From: Halorientalis persicus
GTDB lineage: Archaea; Halobacteriota; Halobacteria; Halobacteriales; Haloarculaceae
NCBI RefSeq assembly: GCF_900110215.1
Contig: NZ_FOCX01000008.1
Span: 99,800 to 163,799 of the forward strand
Direction: 5' to 3'
DNA length: 64,000 nt
Of the stretch, positions 33,904 through 42,902 are shown piece after piece. The position numbers and the translations under genes were made by a program. The notes under the pieces are model-generated. The model saw only the letters and a program-made list of their open reading frames with translations, had not been told where the DNA came from and did not search any database. Each line of letters starts with the position of its first letter. Position 1 is the first letter of the stretch.

Positions 33904-35522
33904 CGGGCGGCGAACTCGGTGATGTTCTGGTCGGGGCCGGCGACGATCACGTCGTCCCCGTCCCGGATCTCGAAGTCCGGTGCGAGATCGGTGATCACCT
34001 TGCCGTTGCGCTCGATCGCGATCACGGTACAGCCGGTCTCGGCGCGGATATCGGCTCCGGCGAGCGTCTCGCCGACGAGTGTTCCCGGTTTGAACCGCAC
34101 GACTTCGACTTGCTTGTCGTAGGAGATGATGTCTTCCTCGAAGATCGTCGAGGCGAGCATCCGGCCGCTGACGGTCGCCAGCGCGAGGACGTAGTCCGCA
34201 CCGGCCTGGTAGAGTTTGCGGACGCTCTCTGTCTGGTCGGCGCGGGCGATAATCTCGACTTCGGGGTTGAGTTCCCGCACCACGAGCGTCGCGAAGATGG
34301 TCACTCTGTCCGAAGCCAGTGCCAGAATCACCGTACTCGCCTCGTCGACGCCGGCCTCGCGGAGGACCTCCTTTTCGGTCACGTCCCCGACGATGTCGAC
34401 GCCGCCGTTGGCTTCCTTGTCGACCGTGGTACAGGACACACCGTCGGCGGTGACGCGTTCCCTGACCGTCGATCCGACTTCCCCGTGGCCACAGATGACG
34501 ACGTGGTCCCGGCGGTGGCGTCGCTCGTCCGAGAGGGTCATCTCTTTGAGCGGCTCGAGTTGCCGCTCGTGACCGGCGACCAGCAGGATTGTCTGCTCGT
34601 CGATCCGGGCGTCCGTTGACGGTGGACTGACGAACTCGCCGCGGAACCACGCGCCGACGACGTTCGCGCCCGTTCGCTCGCGGATGCCGCTCTCGGCGAT
34701 CGTTTCGCCGACCAGTTCGCTGCCGGCCAGGATCGGCAATTCGACGATCTCGAAGTCCTCGCCGATCTCGACGGCGTCGCCCACCTCGGCGGTGATGCCG
34801 GTCGTCACTTTGCTCGCCAGACTCTCTCCGATGAGCCGCCGGGGCGAGAACACGTGATCGGCCCCGGCGTAACGGTGGTAGCTGGCGATTTCTGGGTCTT
34901 CGACGAAGGTGATACACCGCACGTCGGGGTCGGTAGCCTTGGCCGTCAGGACGATACTGGCGTTGGTCGAGTCGTCCACGTCGGCGACCAGCGCCCGGGC
35001 GGATTCTAGCTGTACGGATTCGAGCGTCTCCGTCGATTCGGGGTCGCCGTGGACAGCGTCGACGCCATCCTCGATCAACTCCGCCGCCCGGTCACGATCC
35101 GGTTCGAGGACGACGTAGGGCACGTCGAACACGTCCAGTTCGTCGATGAGCATATCGATCCGCGGGGAGTACGAACAGATGACCACGTGGTCCTCGATGT
35201 CCTCGACGCTCGTCGGCGGCGTCGTCGAAATCATCTCCTCGAACAGCGGTAAGAGCAGGACCGGCAGGGCGAGAAAGATCATGGTGACCCCACTCAGATC
35301 CATCACGATGACGAGCAGGTTGGTCTGCCAGGACGTCCACGGCGAGTGGGACCCGTATCCGGTCGAGGTGAACGTCTCGACGACGAACTGAAGCGACTCG
35401 AAGAGTGTATAGAAATCCCCTTCGAAGGTTGCGCTCGCCCAGCGATAGAGCAAGGTATACACCAACATGACTCCGATGAGTCCGAGAACGTAGTATCCCG
35501 TCCGGCGCTGCCACGTGTCCAT
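33894..35522 (-). CDS. Potassium channel with two RCK domains (TrkA-N/TrkA-C)
   Basis: A 542-residue two-TM channel. TM1 (YYVLGLIGVMLVYTLLY), pore with filter TGYGS in ETFTSTGYGSHSPW (about 55), TM2 LVIVMDLSGVTMIFLALPVLL. Two RCK halves follow: first Rossmann domain (HVVICSYSPRIDML) plus TrkA-C, then a second (HVVICGHGEVGSTV, about 360) plus TrkA-C. Both cytoplasmic RCK modules reside in the same chain, as in BK-like and some archaeal channels. It should import or release K+ in a ligand-gated way, relevant to salt-in osmoadaptation. The start MDTWQR is used. Confidence 0.9.
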   Translation of the reverse strand: MDTWQRRTGYYVLGLIGVMLVYTLLYRWASATFEGDFYTLFESLQFVVETFTSTGYGSHSPWTSWQTNLLVIVMDLSGVTMIFLALPVLLLPLFEEMISTTPPTSVEDIEDHVVICSYSPRIDMLIDELDVFDVPYVVLEPDRDRAAELIEDGVDAVHGDPESTETLESVQLESARALVADVDDSTNASIVLTAKATDPDVRCITFVEDPEIASYHRYAGADHVFSPRRLIGESLASKVTTGITAEVGDAVEIGEDFEIVELPILAGSELVGETIAESGIRERTGANVVGAWFRGEFVSPPSTDARIDEQTILLVAGHERQLEPLKEMTLSDERRHRRDHVVICGHGEVGSTVRERVTADGVSCTTVDKEANGGVDIVGDVTEKEVLREAGVDEASTVILALASDRVTIFATLVVRELNPEVEIIARADQTESVRKLYQAGADYVLALATVSGRMLASTIFEEDIISYDKQVEVVRFKPGTLVGETLAGADIRAETGCTVIAIERNGKVITDLAPDFEIRDGDDVIVAGPDQNITEFAARYE

Positions 35523-35593
35523 CGCTACCGGCCCAAACGAACAGCCATCCCTTACGCTTTCTGACCCTGTACCGTCCCGAATCACCCCACGGC

Positions 35594-35598
35594 TTTTT
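35594..35598 (+). promoter_or_regulatory. TATA-like box of the CDGSH gene
   Basis: TTTTT in GGCTTTTTGG, about 27 bases before the GTG at 35623. Confidence 0.4.
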
Positions 35599-35622
35599 GG
35601 ACTCTTGGAGCTATGTCAACGT

Positions 35623-35862
35623 GTGACACGAGAGATTACCCACGAGGCGACCGGGCCGAAGATCGTCGACGAGGGCGACATCGAGGAGAAAGGGAACATC
35701 GCGATCTGTATGTGTGGGCTGTCGGGTGACTACCCGTTCTGTGACGGCTCTCACCAGGCGACCGCCGACGAGGACGACGGGAGACTGTACAAGTACGAGG
35801 GCGACGACGACGAGAACACGCGCCACGAGATCGCGGAGATGGTGTTTACCGACTCGGAATAG
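35623..35862 (+). CDS. CDGSH iron-sulfur domain protein
   Basis: A 79-residue protein with the CDGSH motif: C-M-C-G-L-S-G-D-Y-P-F-C-D-G-S-H at about residues 30-45, binding a 3Cys-1His 2Fe-2S cluster. The GTG start 26 bases after a TATA-like box gives MTREITHEATG; earlier codons are out of homology. The C-terminal part is acidic (EDDGRLYKYEGDDDENT). Function is likely electron transfer or redox sensing. Confidence 0.9.
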   Translation: MTREITHEATGPKIVDEGDIEEKGNIAICMCGLSGDYPFCDGSHQATADEDDGRLYKYEGDDDENTRHEIAEMVFTDSE

Positions 35863-35875
35863 TCCGAGTGGCCGA

Positions 35876-36673
35876 TTATTTCCCCTCGAACTCGGGTTCC
35901 TGATCGGTGACGAAGGCGGTGATGCCCTCGCTCAGGTCCTCGGTGTCCAGCAGGTGGCCGAAGGCGCTGGCCTCCAGTTCGAGGCCCGCTTCCATGTTGT
36001 CCCAGCCCTCACGCATCGCGCGTTTGGTGTACTTCTGGGCGATGGGCGGACCGCCGGCGACGTTCTCGGCGAATTCGAGGGCTCGCTCCTCGAACTCGTC
36101 GTCGTCGTAGACCTCGTGGACGAACCCGAGCTCGTGCATTCGGTCGGCGGGGATGCGTTCGGCGGTGAAGACGACGTACTTGGCGGCGCTCTCGCCGATG
36201 AGCCGCTGGAGGCGCTGGGTGCCGCCCCAGCCGGGCAGGAGGCCGAGGTTGTGTTCGGGCAGACCCATCTCCGAGGACTCGCTGGCGACCCGGAGGTCGG
36301 CACACATCGAGAGTTCGAGGCCGCCGCCCAGCGCGTAGCCGTCGATGCCGGCGATCACGGGCAGGTCGCTCTCGCGGAATTTGCCGAAGACCTGCTGGCC
36401 GTACCGGGAGTGTTCGACGCCCTCGCGGTTGTCCATCGCGCCGTTGGAGGACACGTCCGCGCCGGCGGAGAAGGCCTTCTCGCCCTCACCGGTGATGTAG
36501 ATGGCCCGGACTTCCTCGTGGTCCTCGAGTACGTCGACGGCCTCGTCGAGTTCTTCGAGCATCTGTGCGCTGACGGTGTTCATGTCCTCGGGACGGTCCA
36601 GCACGAGGTGGCCGACGTAGTTCCCGGGTGTCTCGATGCGAATCGTCTCGAAGTCGGTGTCGATGGCAGTCAT
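35876..36673 (-). CDS. Enoyl-CoA hydratase/isomerase family protein
   Basis: A 265-residue crotonase-fold protein. The oxyanion motif AFSAGADVSS (about 66) and the second segment GYALGGGLELSMCADLRVA (about 108), followed by GLPEHNLGLLPGWGGTQRL with a catalytic Glu region, are all present. Such enzymes hydrate 2-enoyl-CoA in fatty acid or amino acid degradation. It is divergent from the ABC transporter 237 bases away. A perfect palindrome (36686-36703) just upstream of the ATG is a candidate operator. Confidence 0.9.
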   Translation of the reverse strand: MTAIDTDFETIRIETPGNYVGHLVLDRPEDMNTVSAQMLEELDEAVDVLEDHEEVRAIYITGEGEKAFSAGADVSSNGAMDNREGVEHSRYGQQVFGKFRESDLPVIAGIDGYALGGGLELSMCADLRVASESSEMGLPEHNLGLLPGWGGTQRLQRLIGESAAKYVVFTAERIPADRMHELGFVHEVYDDDEFEERALEFAENVAGGPPIAQKYTKRAMREGWDNMEAGLELEASAFGHLLDTEDLSEGITAFVTDQEPEFEGK

Positions 36674-36685
36674 TGGTGATCCCCC

Positions 36686-36703
36686 GTGGACCGCGTGGTC
36701 CAC
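36686..36703. promoter_or_regulatory. Inverted repeat upstream of enoyl-CoA hydratase
   Basis: GTGGACC and GGTCCAC, perfect 7-base arms, spacer GCGT. It starts 13 bases before the ATG at 36673 and covers the expected TATA position (about 26 bases upstream), so a repressor bound here would block initiation. Confidence 0.5.
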
Positions 36704-36772
36704 TCTGGGCAGTGATGCGCCCAGGACTGGCCTAACCCTTCGGCGTCGGATGTGGGGCCGTTCAAACCACGC

Positions 36773-36793
36773 GGCCCGAACGAAGTGAGGGCC
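36773..36793. repeat. Hairpin with GAAC...GTGA apex
   Basis: Stem GGCCC/GGGCC (5 base pairs) closes an 11-base loop GAACGAAGTGA. The loop can extend by G-A, A-G, A-T, C-G pairs leaving GAA. It shares this framework with hairpins at 63105-63375 near tRNA-Gly. It lies in the 237-base non-coding interval between the hydratase and the ABC ATPase. Confidence 0.55.
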
Positions 36794-36910
36794 TCGGAAC
36801 GGGCGAGCGGTGACCAGCGGGAACCGCGAGCCGCGAGGTGTGACCGGGGAACACATCGCCGGACGAAACCCCGGCAACGCTTTTCTCACTGGCCCGACAT
36901 ACATCGAGGG

Positions 36911-37654
<744 letters not shown>

Positions 37655-37656
37655 CG

Positions 37657-39066
37657 ATGTCGCTCACCACCGACCTGTTCCGGCGGATGCTCCGCGAGGA
37701 GTGGCGACTCCACGAACACCTCTTTGGCGGCCGGCGGTTCGCCGCCTTCCCCGTCGCCGTCGCCCTCCTCTCGGCGGGTGGGTTCGCGCTCCTCTCCTAT
37801 ACTGGCACGGACTTCGGCGCAATCGTCGCCGGCCTGCACGGCCTGCTTTTCTTCTTCGGACTCCAGGTCGGCACCATCGGCCTCGTCGGCCGGGACGCAC
37901 TGCGCGACGCGCTCGGTGACGTGACCCTGCTGGTGTTCTCGGCCCGGACGCTCCCGGTGTCGTGGAACCGCCTGCTCGCCGTCTTCCTCTGGAAGGACCT
38001 GCTCTACTACACCGGCTTCTTCATCGCACCCATCGGCATCGCCGCGGTCCCGACGGCGCTGGAGTCGGGCCTCGCGCCCGGTCGGATCGCCCTGCTGTGG
38101 CTGACGCTGATCGGTGCGTTCGCACTCGGTGTGACGCTCTCGCTGACGCTGGCGGGCGCGGCGACCCGGAGCCGGTGGCTGGTGGTGGTCCCGGTCGCGC
38201 TGGTCGTCGCCGCCGTGGTCTGGCCAGGGTTCGACGCGCTGGCGTACACGCCGTACGCGCCCTACCGGGACCCGTCGATCCTCGCCGGGGTTCGCGGGTT
38301 CGCCCCTGTGGCGGTCTTCGGCGTCCTCGGTCCCGTCCTCTTCCGGCCGGCCGACAGCGGGGCCTACCGGACGGCAAGCGAGCGGTTCACGACGCTCGGA
38401 TCCTGGCTCCGCGACGACGACGGCCTGACGACGCGGGCCATTCTGGAAGTGAGCCGGTCCAGTGGCTCCGTCTGGAAAGTCCTGTTCTCGATGGGCGTCC
38501 TGTTCGCGGTGACGGCCCTCCTCCTGGGACAGATCACGGCCGCCACGGGACTCCAGCCATCACCCGGCGTGGCCTTCGGGACCTTGCTCGGGCTGGGGTC
38601 GTTCACCACCTACAGCTGGGTGACGCAGTTCGACAGCGCCGACGAGTACCTCCGGTATCCGGTGTCGGTCGCGACCGTCCTCGCGGCGAAACGCCGGGCG
38701 TACCTCCTGCTCTCGGTGCCGGCGGGACTGGTCTATCTCGCCATCGCGGCGGTCTGGTACGACCCGGTAGCGCTGGCGTCCGGACTCGCCGTCCTCCCCC
38801 TGCTCTCGGTGTACGTCTTCGGCGTGACGGCGTTCGTCGCCGGACTCTCACCGACGGAACTCCTGTTCGACACGCCGCGCTTTCTCGCCTTCGGGGCGGC
38901 GCTGTCAGTGGTCGCCATGCCCTTGCTGGTGGCCGCGCTGGTCGAACCCGCGTTCGGCCCGGGGACGACCGTCGCCGCGGTCGCGCTCGCGGCGGTCGCC
39001 GCTGTCGTCGGCCTCCTCCTCCAGCGACGGGCCGGGCCGCGGTGGGAGCGACGGCTTCGGGGCTAA
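37657..39066 (+). CDS. ABC transporter permease, 12-helix type
   Basis: A 469-residue protein with about a dozen membrane helices. The N-terminal segment (LFRRMLREEWRLHEHLFGGRRFAAFPV) looks like the coupling helix region of ABC-2 exporters. It starts two bases after the ATPase stop. The stop codon TAA (39064-39066) lies inside the 8-base target duplication of the IS element that begins at 39070, so the insertion landed at the gene end and left it intact. Transport substrate unknown. Confidence 0.82.
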   Translation: MSLTTDLFRRMLREEWRLHEHLFGGRRFAAFPVAVALLSAGGFALLSYTGTDFGAIVAGLHGLLFFFGLQVGTIGLVGRDALRDALGDVTLLVFSARTLPVSWNRLLAVFLWKDLLYYTGFFIAPIGIAAVPTALESGLAPGRIALLWLTLIGAFALGVTLSLTLAGAATRSRWLVVVPVALVVAAVVWPGFDALAYTPYAPYRDPSILAGVRGFAPVAVFGVLGPVLFRPADSGAYRTASERFTTLGSWLRDDDGLTTRAILEVSRSSGSVWKVLFSMGVLFAVTALLLGQITAATGLQPSPGVAFGTLLGLGSFTTYSWVTQFDSADEYLRYPVSVATVLAAKRRAYLLLSVPAGLVYLAIAAVWYDPVALASGLAVLPLLSVYVFGVTAFVAGLSPTELLFDTPRFLAFGAALSVVAMPLLVAALVEPAFGPGTTVAAVALAAVAAVVGLLLQRRAGPRWERRLRG

Positions 39067-39069
39067 AAT
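39062..39069. repeat. Target-site duplication, left copy
   Basis: GCTAAAAT, identical to 39767-39774. It contains the permease stop TAA. Eight bases is the standard IS6-family duplication length. Confidence 0.88.
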
Positions 39070-39766
39070 GGCGGTGTTCAGATAAGATTGAAAAGTGAGG
39101 CGGGAGCGGTTTTTAGTGCTCTATGCCAAAAACCGACCGCCTCAACGGCTGTTTAGACCAGATCGAGTTAGAGTTTGTGGAGCGAGAAGCGACACCGCGA
39201 CTGCTGATGAAGCTCAGTATTCAGCTACACCTGGCTGGACTCTCGCTTTCGAATACTGTATCGTTTCTTGAGGTATTCGGTGTCCAACGCGCACGATCCA
39301 CCGTTCACAACTGGGTTCACAAGGCCGATCTACAGCCCCAAGACGGACGCCAGCCGGATCACGTTGCAGTTGACGAGACCGTGATCCAACTCGACAACGA
39401 GCGCTACTGGCTGTACGCCGCCGTCGATCCCGACACGAACGAATTACTCCATACAAAGCTTGAACCGGTGAGAACGAACGCTCTCGCTCACGCATTCTTT
39501 GCCGAACTCCGCGAGAAACACGACGTGGACGACGCTGTGTTTCTCGTCGATGGTGCAGCACCACTGAAAGACGCCTGCCAACGACACGGCCTCGATTTCA
39601 GATACGAGCCCCATGGAAATCGGAACAGTGTCGAACGTGTCTTTCGTGAGGTAAAACGCCGCACCTCTTCGTTCTCAAACTGTTTCAGCAACGCCGAGCG
39701 AGAAACAGCCGACGACTGGCTCCAATCGTTCGCCTTCGCATGGAATCAGCTAATCTGAACACTACC
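39070..39766 (+). mobile_element. IS6-family insertion sequence (697 bp, complete)
   Basis: Ends are imperfect inverted repeats of about 17 bases (39070-39086 and 39750-39766; 14 matching), with the core GTGTTCAGAT. The ends are flanked by 8-base duplications. One intact transposase fills nearly all of it. The element's GC content is much lower than its surroundings, which suggests recent arrival. Confidence 0.9.
39123..39758 (+). CDS. IS6-family transposase
   Basis: A 211-residue DDE transposase, the usual length for the short haloarchaeal IS6 relatives. Catalytic residues are the Asp of HVAVDETVI (about residue 82), Asp of VFLVDGAAP (about 141), and Glu of NSVERVFREVKRR (about 177). An N-terminal helix-turn-helix (SLSNTVSFLEVFGVQRARST) binds the ends. 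The frame is intact, so the element may still be active. Confidence 0.92.
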   Translation: MPKTDRLNGCLDQIELEFVEREATPRLLMKLSIQLHLAGLSLSNTVSFLEVFGVQRARSTVHNWVHKADLQPQDGRQPDHVAVDETVIQLDNERYWLYAAVDPDTNELLHTKLEPVRTNALAHAFFAELREKHDVDDAVFLVDGAAPLKDACQRHGLDFRYEPHGNRNSVERVFREVKRRTSSFSNCFSNAERETADDWLQSFAFAWNQLI

Positions 39767-39774
39767 GCTAAAAT
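39767..39774. repeat. Target-site duplication, right copy
   Basis: GCTAAAAT, identical to the left copy at 39062-39069. Without the element the two flanks would rejoin as permease stop plus downstream DNA. Confidence 0.88.
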
Positions 39775-39882
39775 CGCCCGAGGATATTTCACAGTGGCCC
39801 GATTCGATGTGAGTAGTACGTATGGCCAGCCCGTCAGTCGTCCCACGCTGTGTGTGTCGTTCTCTCACGGAGGAGCCGAGCC

Positions 39883-41274
39883 ATGACTGACGACATTCGC
39901 GTGCTGGTGGTCGACGACAGCGAGTTCTTCGCCGAGATGACTGCCGGGACGCTCTCGGAGGATCACGGGATGGAGTCCCACTGGGCGACCGGTGCCGACG
40001 AGGCGATGGACGTGCTGGCCGACGCCGAGATCGACTGTATCGTCAGCGACTACGAGATGCCGGGGCCGGACGGGCTGGAACTGATGGAGATGGTTCGGGC
40101 CGAACACGGCGACGTGCCTTTCATCCTGCTGACCGGCCGCGGGACCGAGGAAATCGCCAGCGAGGCAATCTCCGCCGGCGTCGACGACTACATCCTCAAA
40201 CTCGAAGTCGTCGAGGACCAGCAGTACCAGCAACTGGCCAACCGGATCACGAGTGCGGTCGATCAACAGCGGACCCAGCAACGCTACGAACTGCTCGTCG
40301 ACAACACGCCCGACGTGGTGGCACAGGTCGAACGCGACGGAACCATCGTCGCGGCCAACCCCGCGATGGCCGACCTCGCCGGGGAAGACCGCGAGCAGTT
40401 GCGGGGCGCATCGCTCACCGAGCAGTTCCCCGAGACGGGGGAGTCGTGGCTCACGGCCGGGCAGGCGGTACTCGAAACCGGCGAGTCCCGCACCTTCGAG
40501 AGCGAACTCGACGGTCGGCACTTCCACAACATCGTCGTCCCCGTCGACATCCGGACCGAACGCGACACCTTCCAGTTGATCGCTCGCGACGTGACCGAGC
40601 GGACCGAACGCGCCCGGGAACTCAAACGGAAGAACGAACGACTCGACCGCTTCGCGAGCATGGTCTCACACGACCTGCAGAGCCCGCTGGACATCGCGAC
40701 GATGAACGCGAAACTGCTGGCCGAGGAGTTCGAGGAGACGCCGGACGAACTCGATGCGATCCAGCGCTCGCACGACCGGATGGAACGGCTCATCGAGGAC
40801 GTGCTGACGCTGGCCCGGCAGGGTGACACCGTCGACGACCCCGTGCCGACGAGCGTCGGCGAGGCCGCCAGGAAGGTCTGGCCCTACGTCGACGCCGACG
40901 ACACCGACCTCGTGGTGGAGAGCGACGCCGAGATCCTGGCCGACGAGGGCCGTCTACAGGAACTGTTGAGCAACCTCTTCCGGAACGCGATCACGCACGG
41001 TGGTGCCGACACGGTGCGGGTCGGCACGTTCGCGGACGGGTCCGGCGACGACGAGGACACCCTCGCCTTCTACGTCGCCGACGACGGGTCGGGCATCCCC
41101 GAGGAGGATTACGACACGGTGTTCGAGACGGGCTTCTCGACGGCCGGGGACGGGACCGGCTTCGGCCTGGCTATCGTCGAGCAGATCGGCGACGCCCACG
41201 GGTGGACGGTCGACGTGGGCGAGAGCGCGGCTGGCGGGGCACGGTTCGACGTGACGGGCGTCGATCCGGCCTGA
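39883..41274 (+). CDS. Hybrid receiver-PAS-histidine kinase
   Basis: A 463-residue soluble kinase. A CheY-like receiver (1-120) has the phosphoacceptor Asp in IVSDYEMPG (about 56) and Lys in YILKLE. A PAS domain (about 130-250, LLVDNTPDVVAQVERDGTIVAANP) follows, then a HisKA with FASMVSHDLQSPLD (His about 260), and an ATPase with N-box LFRNAITHG and G2 AGDGTGFGLAIV. This N-terminal receiver order is common in haloarchaea. A purine-rich SD-like GGAGGAG sits about 10 bases before the ATG. Confidence 0.9.
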   Translation: MTDDIRVLVVDDSEFFAEMTAGTLSEDHGMESHWATGADEAMDVLADAEIDCIVSDYEMPGPDGLELMEMVRAEHGDVPFILLTGRGTEEIASEAISAGVDDYILKLEVVEDQQYQQLANRITSAVDQQRTQQRYELLVDNTPDVVAQVERDGTIVAANPAMADLAGEDREQLRGASLTEQFPETGESWLTAGQAVLETGESRTFESELDGRHFHNIVVPVDIRTERDTFQLIARDVTERTERARELKRKNERLDRFASMVSHDLQSPLDIATMNAKLLAEEFEETPDELDAIQRSHDRMERLIEDVLTLARQGDTVDDPVPTSVGEAARKVWPYVDADDTDLVVESDAEILADEGRLQELLSNLFRNAITHGGADTVRVGTFADGSGDDEDTLAFYVADDGSGIPEEDYDTVFETGFSTAGDGTGFGLAIVEQIGDAHGWTVDVGESAAGGARFDVTGVDPA

Positions 41275-41352
41275 CCGTCACCACTCGCCTCGGGTTCGAC
41301 GCTCGCGCGGGGACCGCGGTCGTTATGCCGATTCCGTCCGTGATTCGGGACG

Positions 41353-42138
41353 ATGACATACCGCGGCGTGGTGCTCGATCTCGACGGGACGGTCTACCGT
41401 GGCAACGAACTCCTGCCCGGCGCGGCCGAGGCGGTCGACGCGATCCGGGATCGCGATCTCTCGCTGTGCTGTTGCTCGAACAACCCCACCAAGACGCGCG
41501 CCGAGTACGTCGACCGGCTCGCCGGCATGGGTCTGGCGATCGACGAACACGAGGTCCTCTCGGCCGGGACCGTCACCACCGACTACCTCGTCGCGGAACA
41601 CGCCGGCGACGACTGCTTCCTGATCGGATCGCCGGGCCTACACGACCAGCTGGCCGCCGCCGGTGTCTCCTTGATCGACGACCCGGCCGCCGCGGACGTG
41701 GTCGTCGCATCCTGGGACCGGGAGTTCGACTACGACGACATGACCGACGCGCTCCGCGCGCTCGAGGACCCCACAACCGCGTTCGTCGGCTCGGACCCCG
41801 ACCGGACGGTTCCGGCCTCGGGCGGCCGGTCGGTCCCGGGTTCGGGGGCGATCATCGGTGCCGTCGCGGCCGTCGCCGACCGCGAACCGGATCGCGTGAT
41901 GGGCAAACCCTCGCCGGAAGCCATCGACGCCGTCGGGGACGCACTCGCCGTCCCGCCAGGCGAGTGCCTGCTCGTCGGTGACCGCCTCGACACCGACATC
42001 GCGATGGGCGAACGCGCCGGGATGACGACCGCCCTCGTCCTGACCGGAGCCGCCGACCGCGACGACGTGGCCGACGCCGACGTGACGCCCGATCACGTCC
42101 TCGATAGCATCGGCGACGTGCCCGGCCTGCTCGGGTGA
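41353..42138 (+). CDS. HAD-IIA family phosphatase (NagD/PGP-like)
   Basis: A 261-residue HAD hydrolase. Motif I is LDLDGTVYRG (Asp near residues 9-11), motif II is CCSNNPTKT, the C2A cap contains GSPGLHDQL, motif III is KPSPEAID and motif IV GDRLDTDIAMGERAG. The IIA cap places it with phosphoglycolate/4-nitrophenyl phosphatases and NagD. Exact substrate is not determined. The start ATG at 41353 follows the kinase gene by 78 bases. Confidence 0.9.
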   Translation: MTYRGVVLDLDGTVYRGNELLPGAAEAVDAIRDRDLSLCCCSNNPTKTRAEYVDRLAGMGLAIDEHEVLSAGTVTTDYLVAEHAGDDCFLIGSPGLHDQLAAAGVSLIDDPAAADVVVASWDREFDYDDMTDALRALEDPTTAFVGSDPDRTVPASGGRSVPGSGAIIGAVAAVADREPDRVMGKPSPEAIDAVGDALAVPPGECLLVGDRLDTDIAMGERAGMTTALVLTGAADRDDVADADVTPDHVLDSIGDVPGLLG

Positions 42139-42201
42139 TCGGCGCGCCGGAACGTTCGGATCCGTAACACGTATATCGCCGACGGCCGGAATCGACAGAC
42201 G

Positions 42202-42810
42202 GTGGGACGATTCGTGGGGGCACGATACGGAGCCGTTCCGGTGACGACCGCCCTGTCTGTGTCGCTTCCAGTGGCGTTCCTGTGCTGGACGGTCTCGCTG
42301 GCGATCGTCGCCGACCCGATACACTGGTTCGTCATGGAGTCGATTCGCCCGTCGTCCCCGGGCTGGGTCGTCGCCCCGTTCACTACGACGGGCCTGTTCA
42401 AACTCGTCCTGACGGTACCGGTCGTCGCCGTCTTCGGCGGCGGACTCGAACGGTACGCTGGATCGAGACACACGGCCGTGTTCGTCCTGGGGGCGGCCTA
42501 CGTCCCGCTGCTCGCACAGATCACCTTCGCCGAGCAGGCGGGGTCGGCCCGCGGCGTCGTCGGCTCCGCGGCTATCGCCCTGGCGCTCGGGACGTGCGGC
42601 TCGCTCCTGTACTTCTGGGGAGACACGGATCGGTTCAGCATCCGTGTCGACACCGACGCCGTGATCGGTGTCGTCCTCGCCCTCTGTCTCCTCGTGCCGC
42701 TGGCGGCCGCCGCCGGCCTCCTGCCCGGTTCCCGCTACCCTGCCGTCGGTCTGCTCACCGGCACGGCGGTCGGACTCGGTGGGTTCCTGGCGATGCGATT
42801 CGAACTGTGA
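42202..42810 (+). CDS. Polytopic membrane protein, unknown
   Basis: A 202-residue protein with about six membrane helices (LPVAFLCWTVSLAIVAD, LFKLVLTVPVVAVFGG, HTAVFVLGAAYVPLLAQ, GVVGSAAIALALGTC, DAVIGVVLALCLLVPLAAAAG, YPAVGLLTGTAVGLGG). The helix layout and an FGGGLERYAG segment faintly recall a rhomboid without its Ser/His pair, but that is weak. No named family. A GTG or in-frame alternative start is possible; the given one is the first codon of the frame. Confidence 0.65.
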   Translation: MGRFVGARYGAVPVTTALSVSLPVAFLCWTVSLAIVADPIHWFVMESIRPSSPGWVVAPFTTTGLFKLVLTVPVVAVFGGGLERYAGSRHTAVFVLGAAYVPLLAQITFAEQAGSARGVVGSAAIALALGTCGSLLYFWGDTDRFSIRVDTDAVIGVVLALCLLVPLAAAAGLLPGSRYPAVGLLTGTAVGLGGFLAMRFEL

Positions 42811-42902
42811 GGCCCCGGCCCGCCCCCGTTCCCGCCCCGGCTAGCTTTATGCTTGTGCCACCCGTTATCTCACACCGTGTTCCAGCCGAACACGGATTCA
42901 CC

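Noticed and set aside
32743..34917. Long open frame (724 codons) on the minus strand opposite DUF998, a lipoprotein and the channel C-terminus
   Set aside because: It is arginine-rich and low in complexity in its first half, crosses several real genes, and has no recognisable domain. It is an antisense effect of high GC.
36677..36904. N-terminal extension of the enoyl-CoA hydratase frame
   Set aside because: It would translate through a palindrome and the hairpin at 36773-36793 and has no similarity to the crotonase fold.
42202..42810. Second rhomboid
   Set aside because: Helix pattern is vaguely similar, but the Ser and His motifs are absent, so only a generic membrane protein is called.
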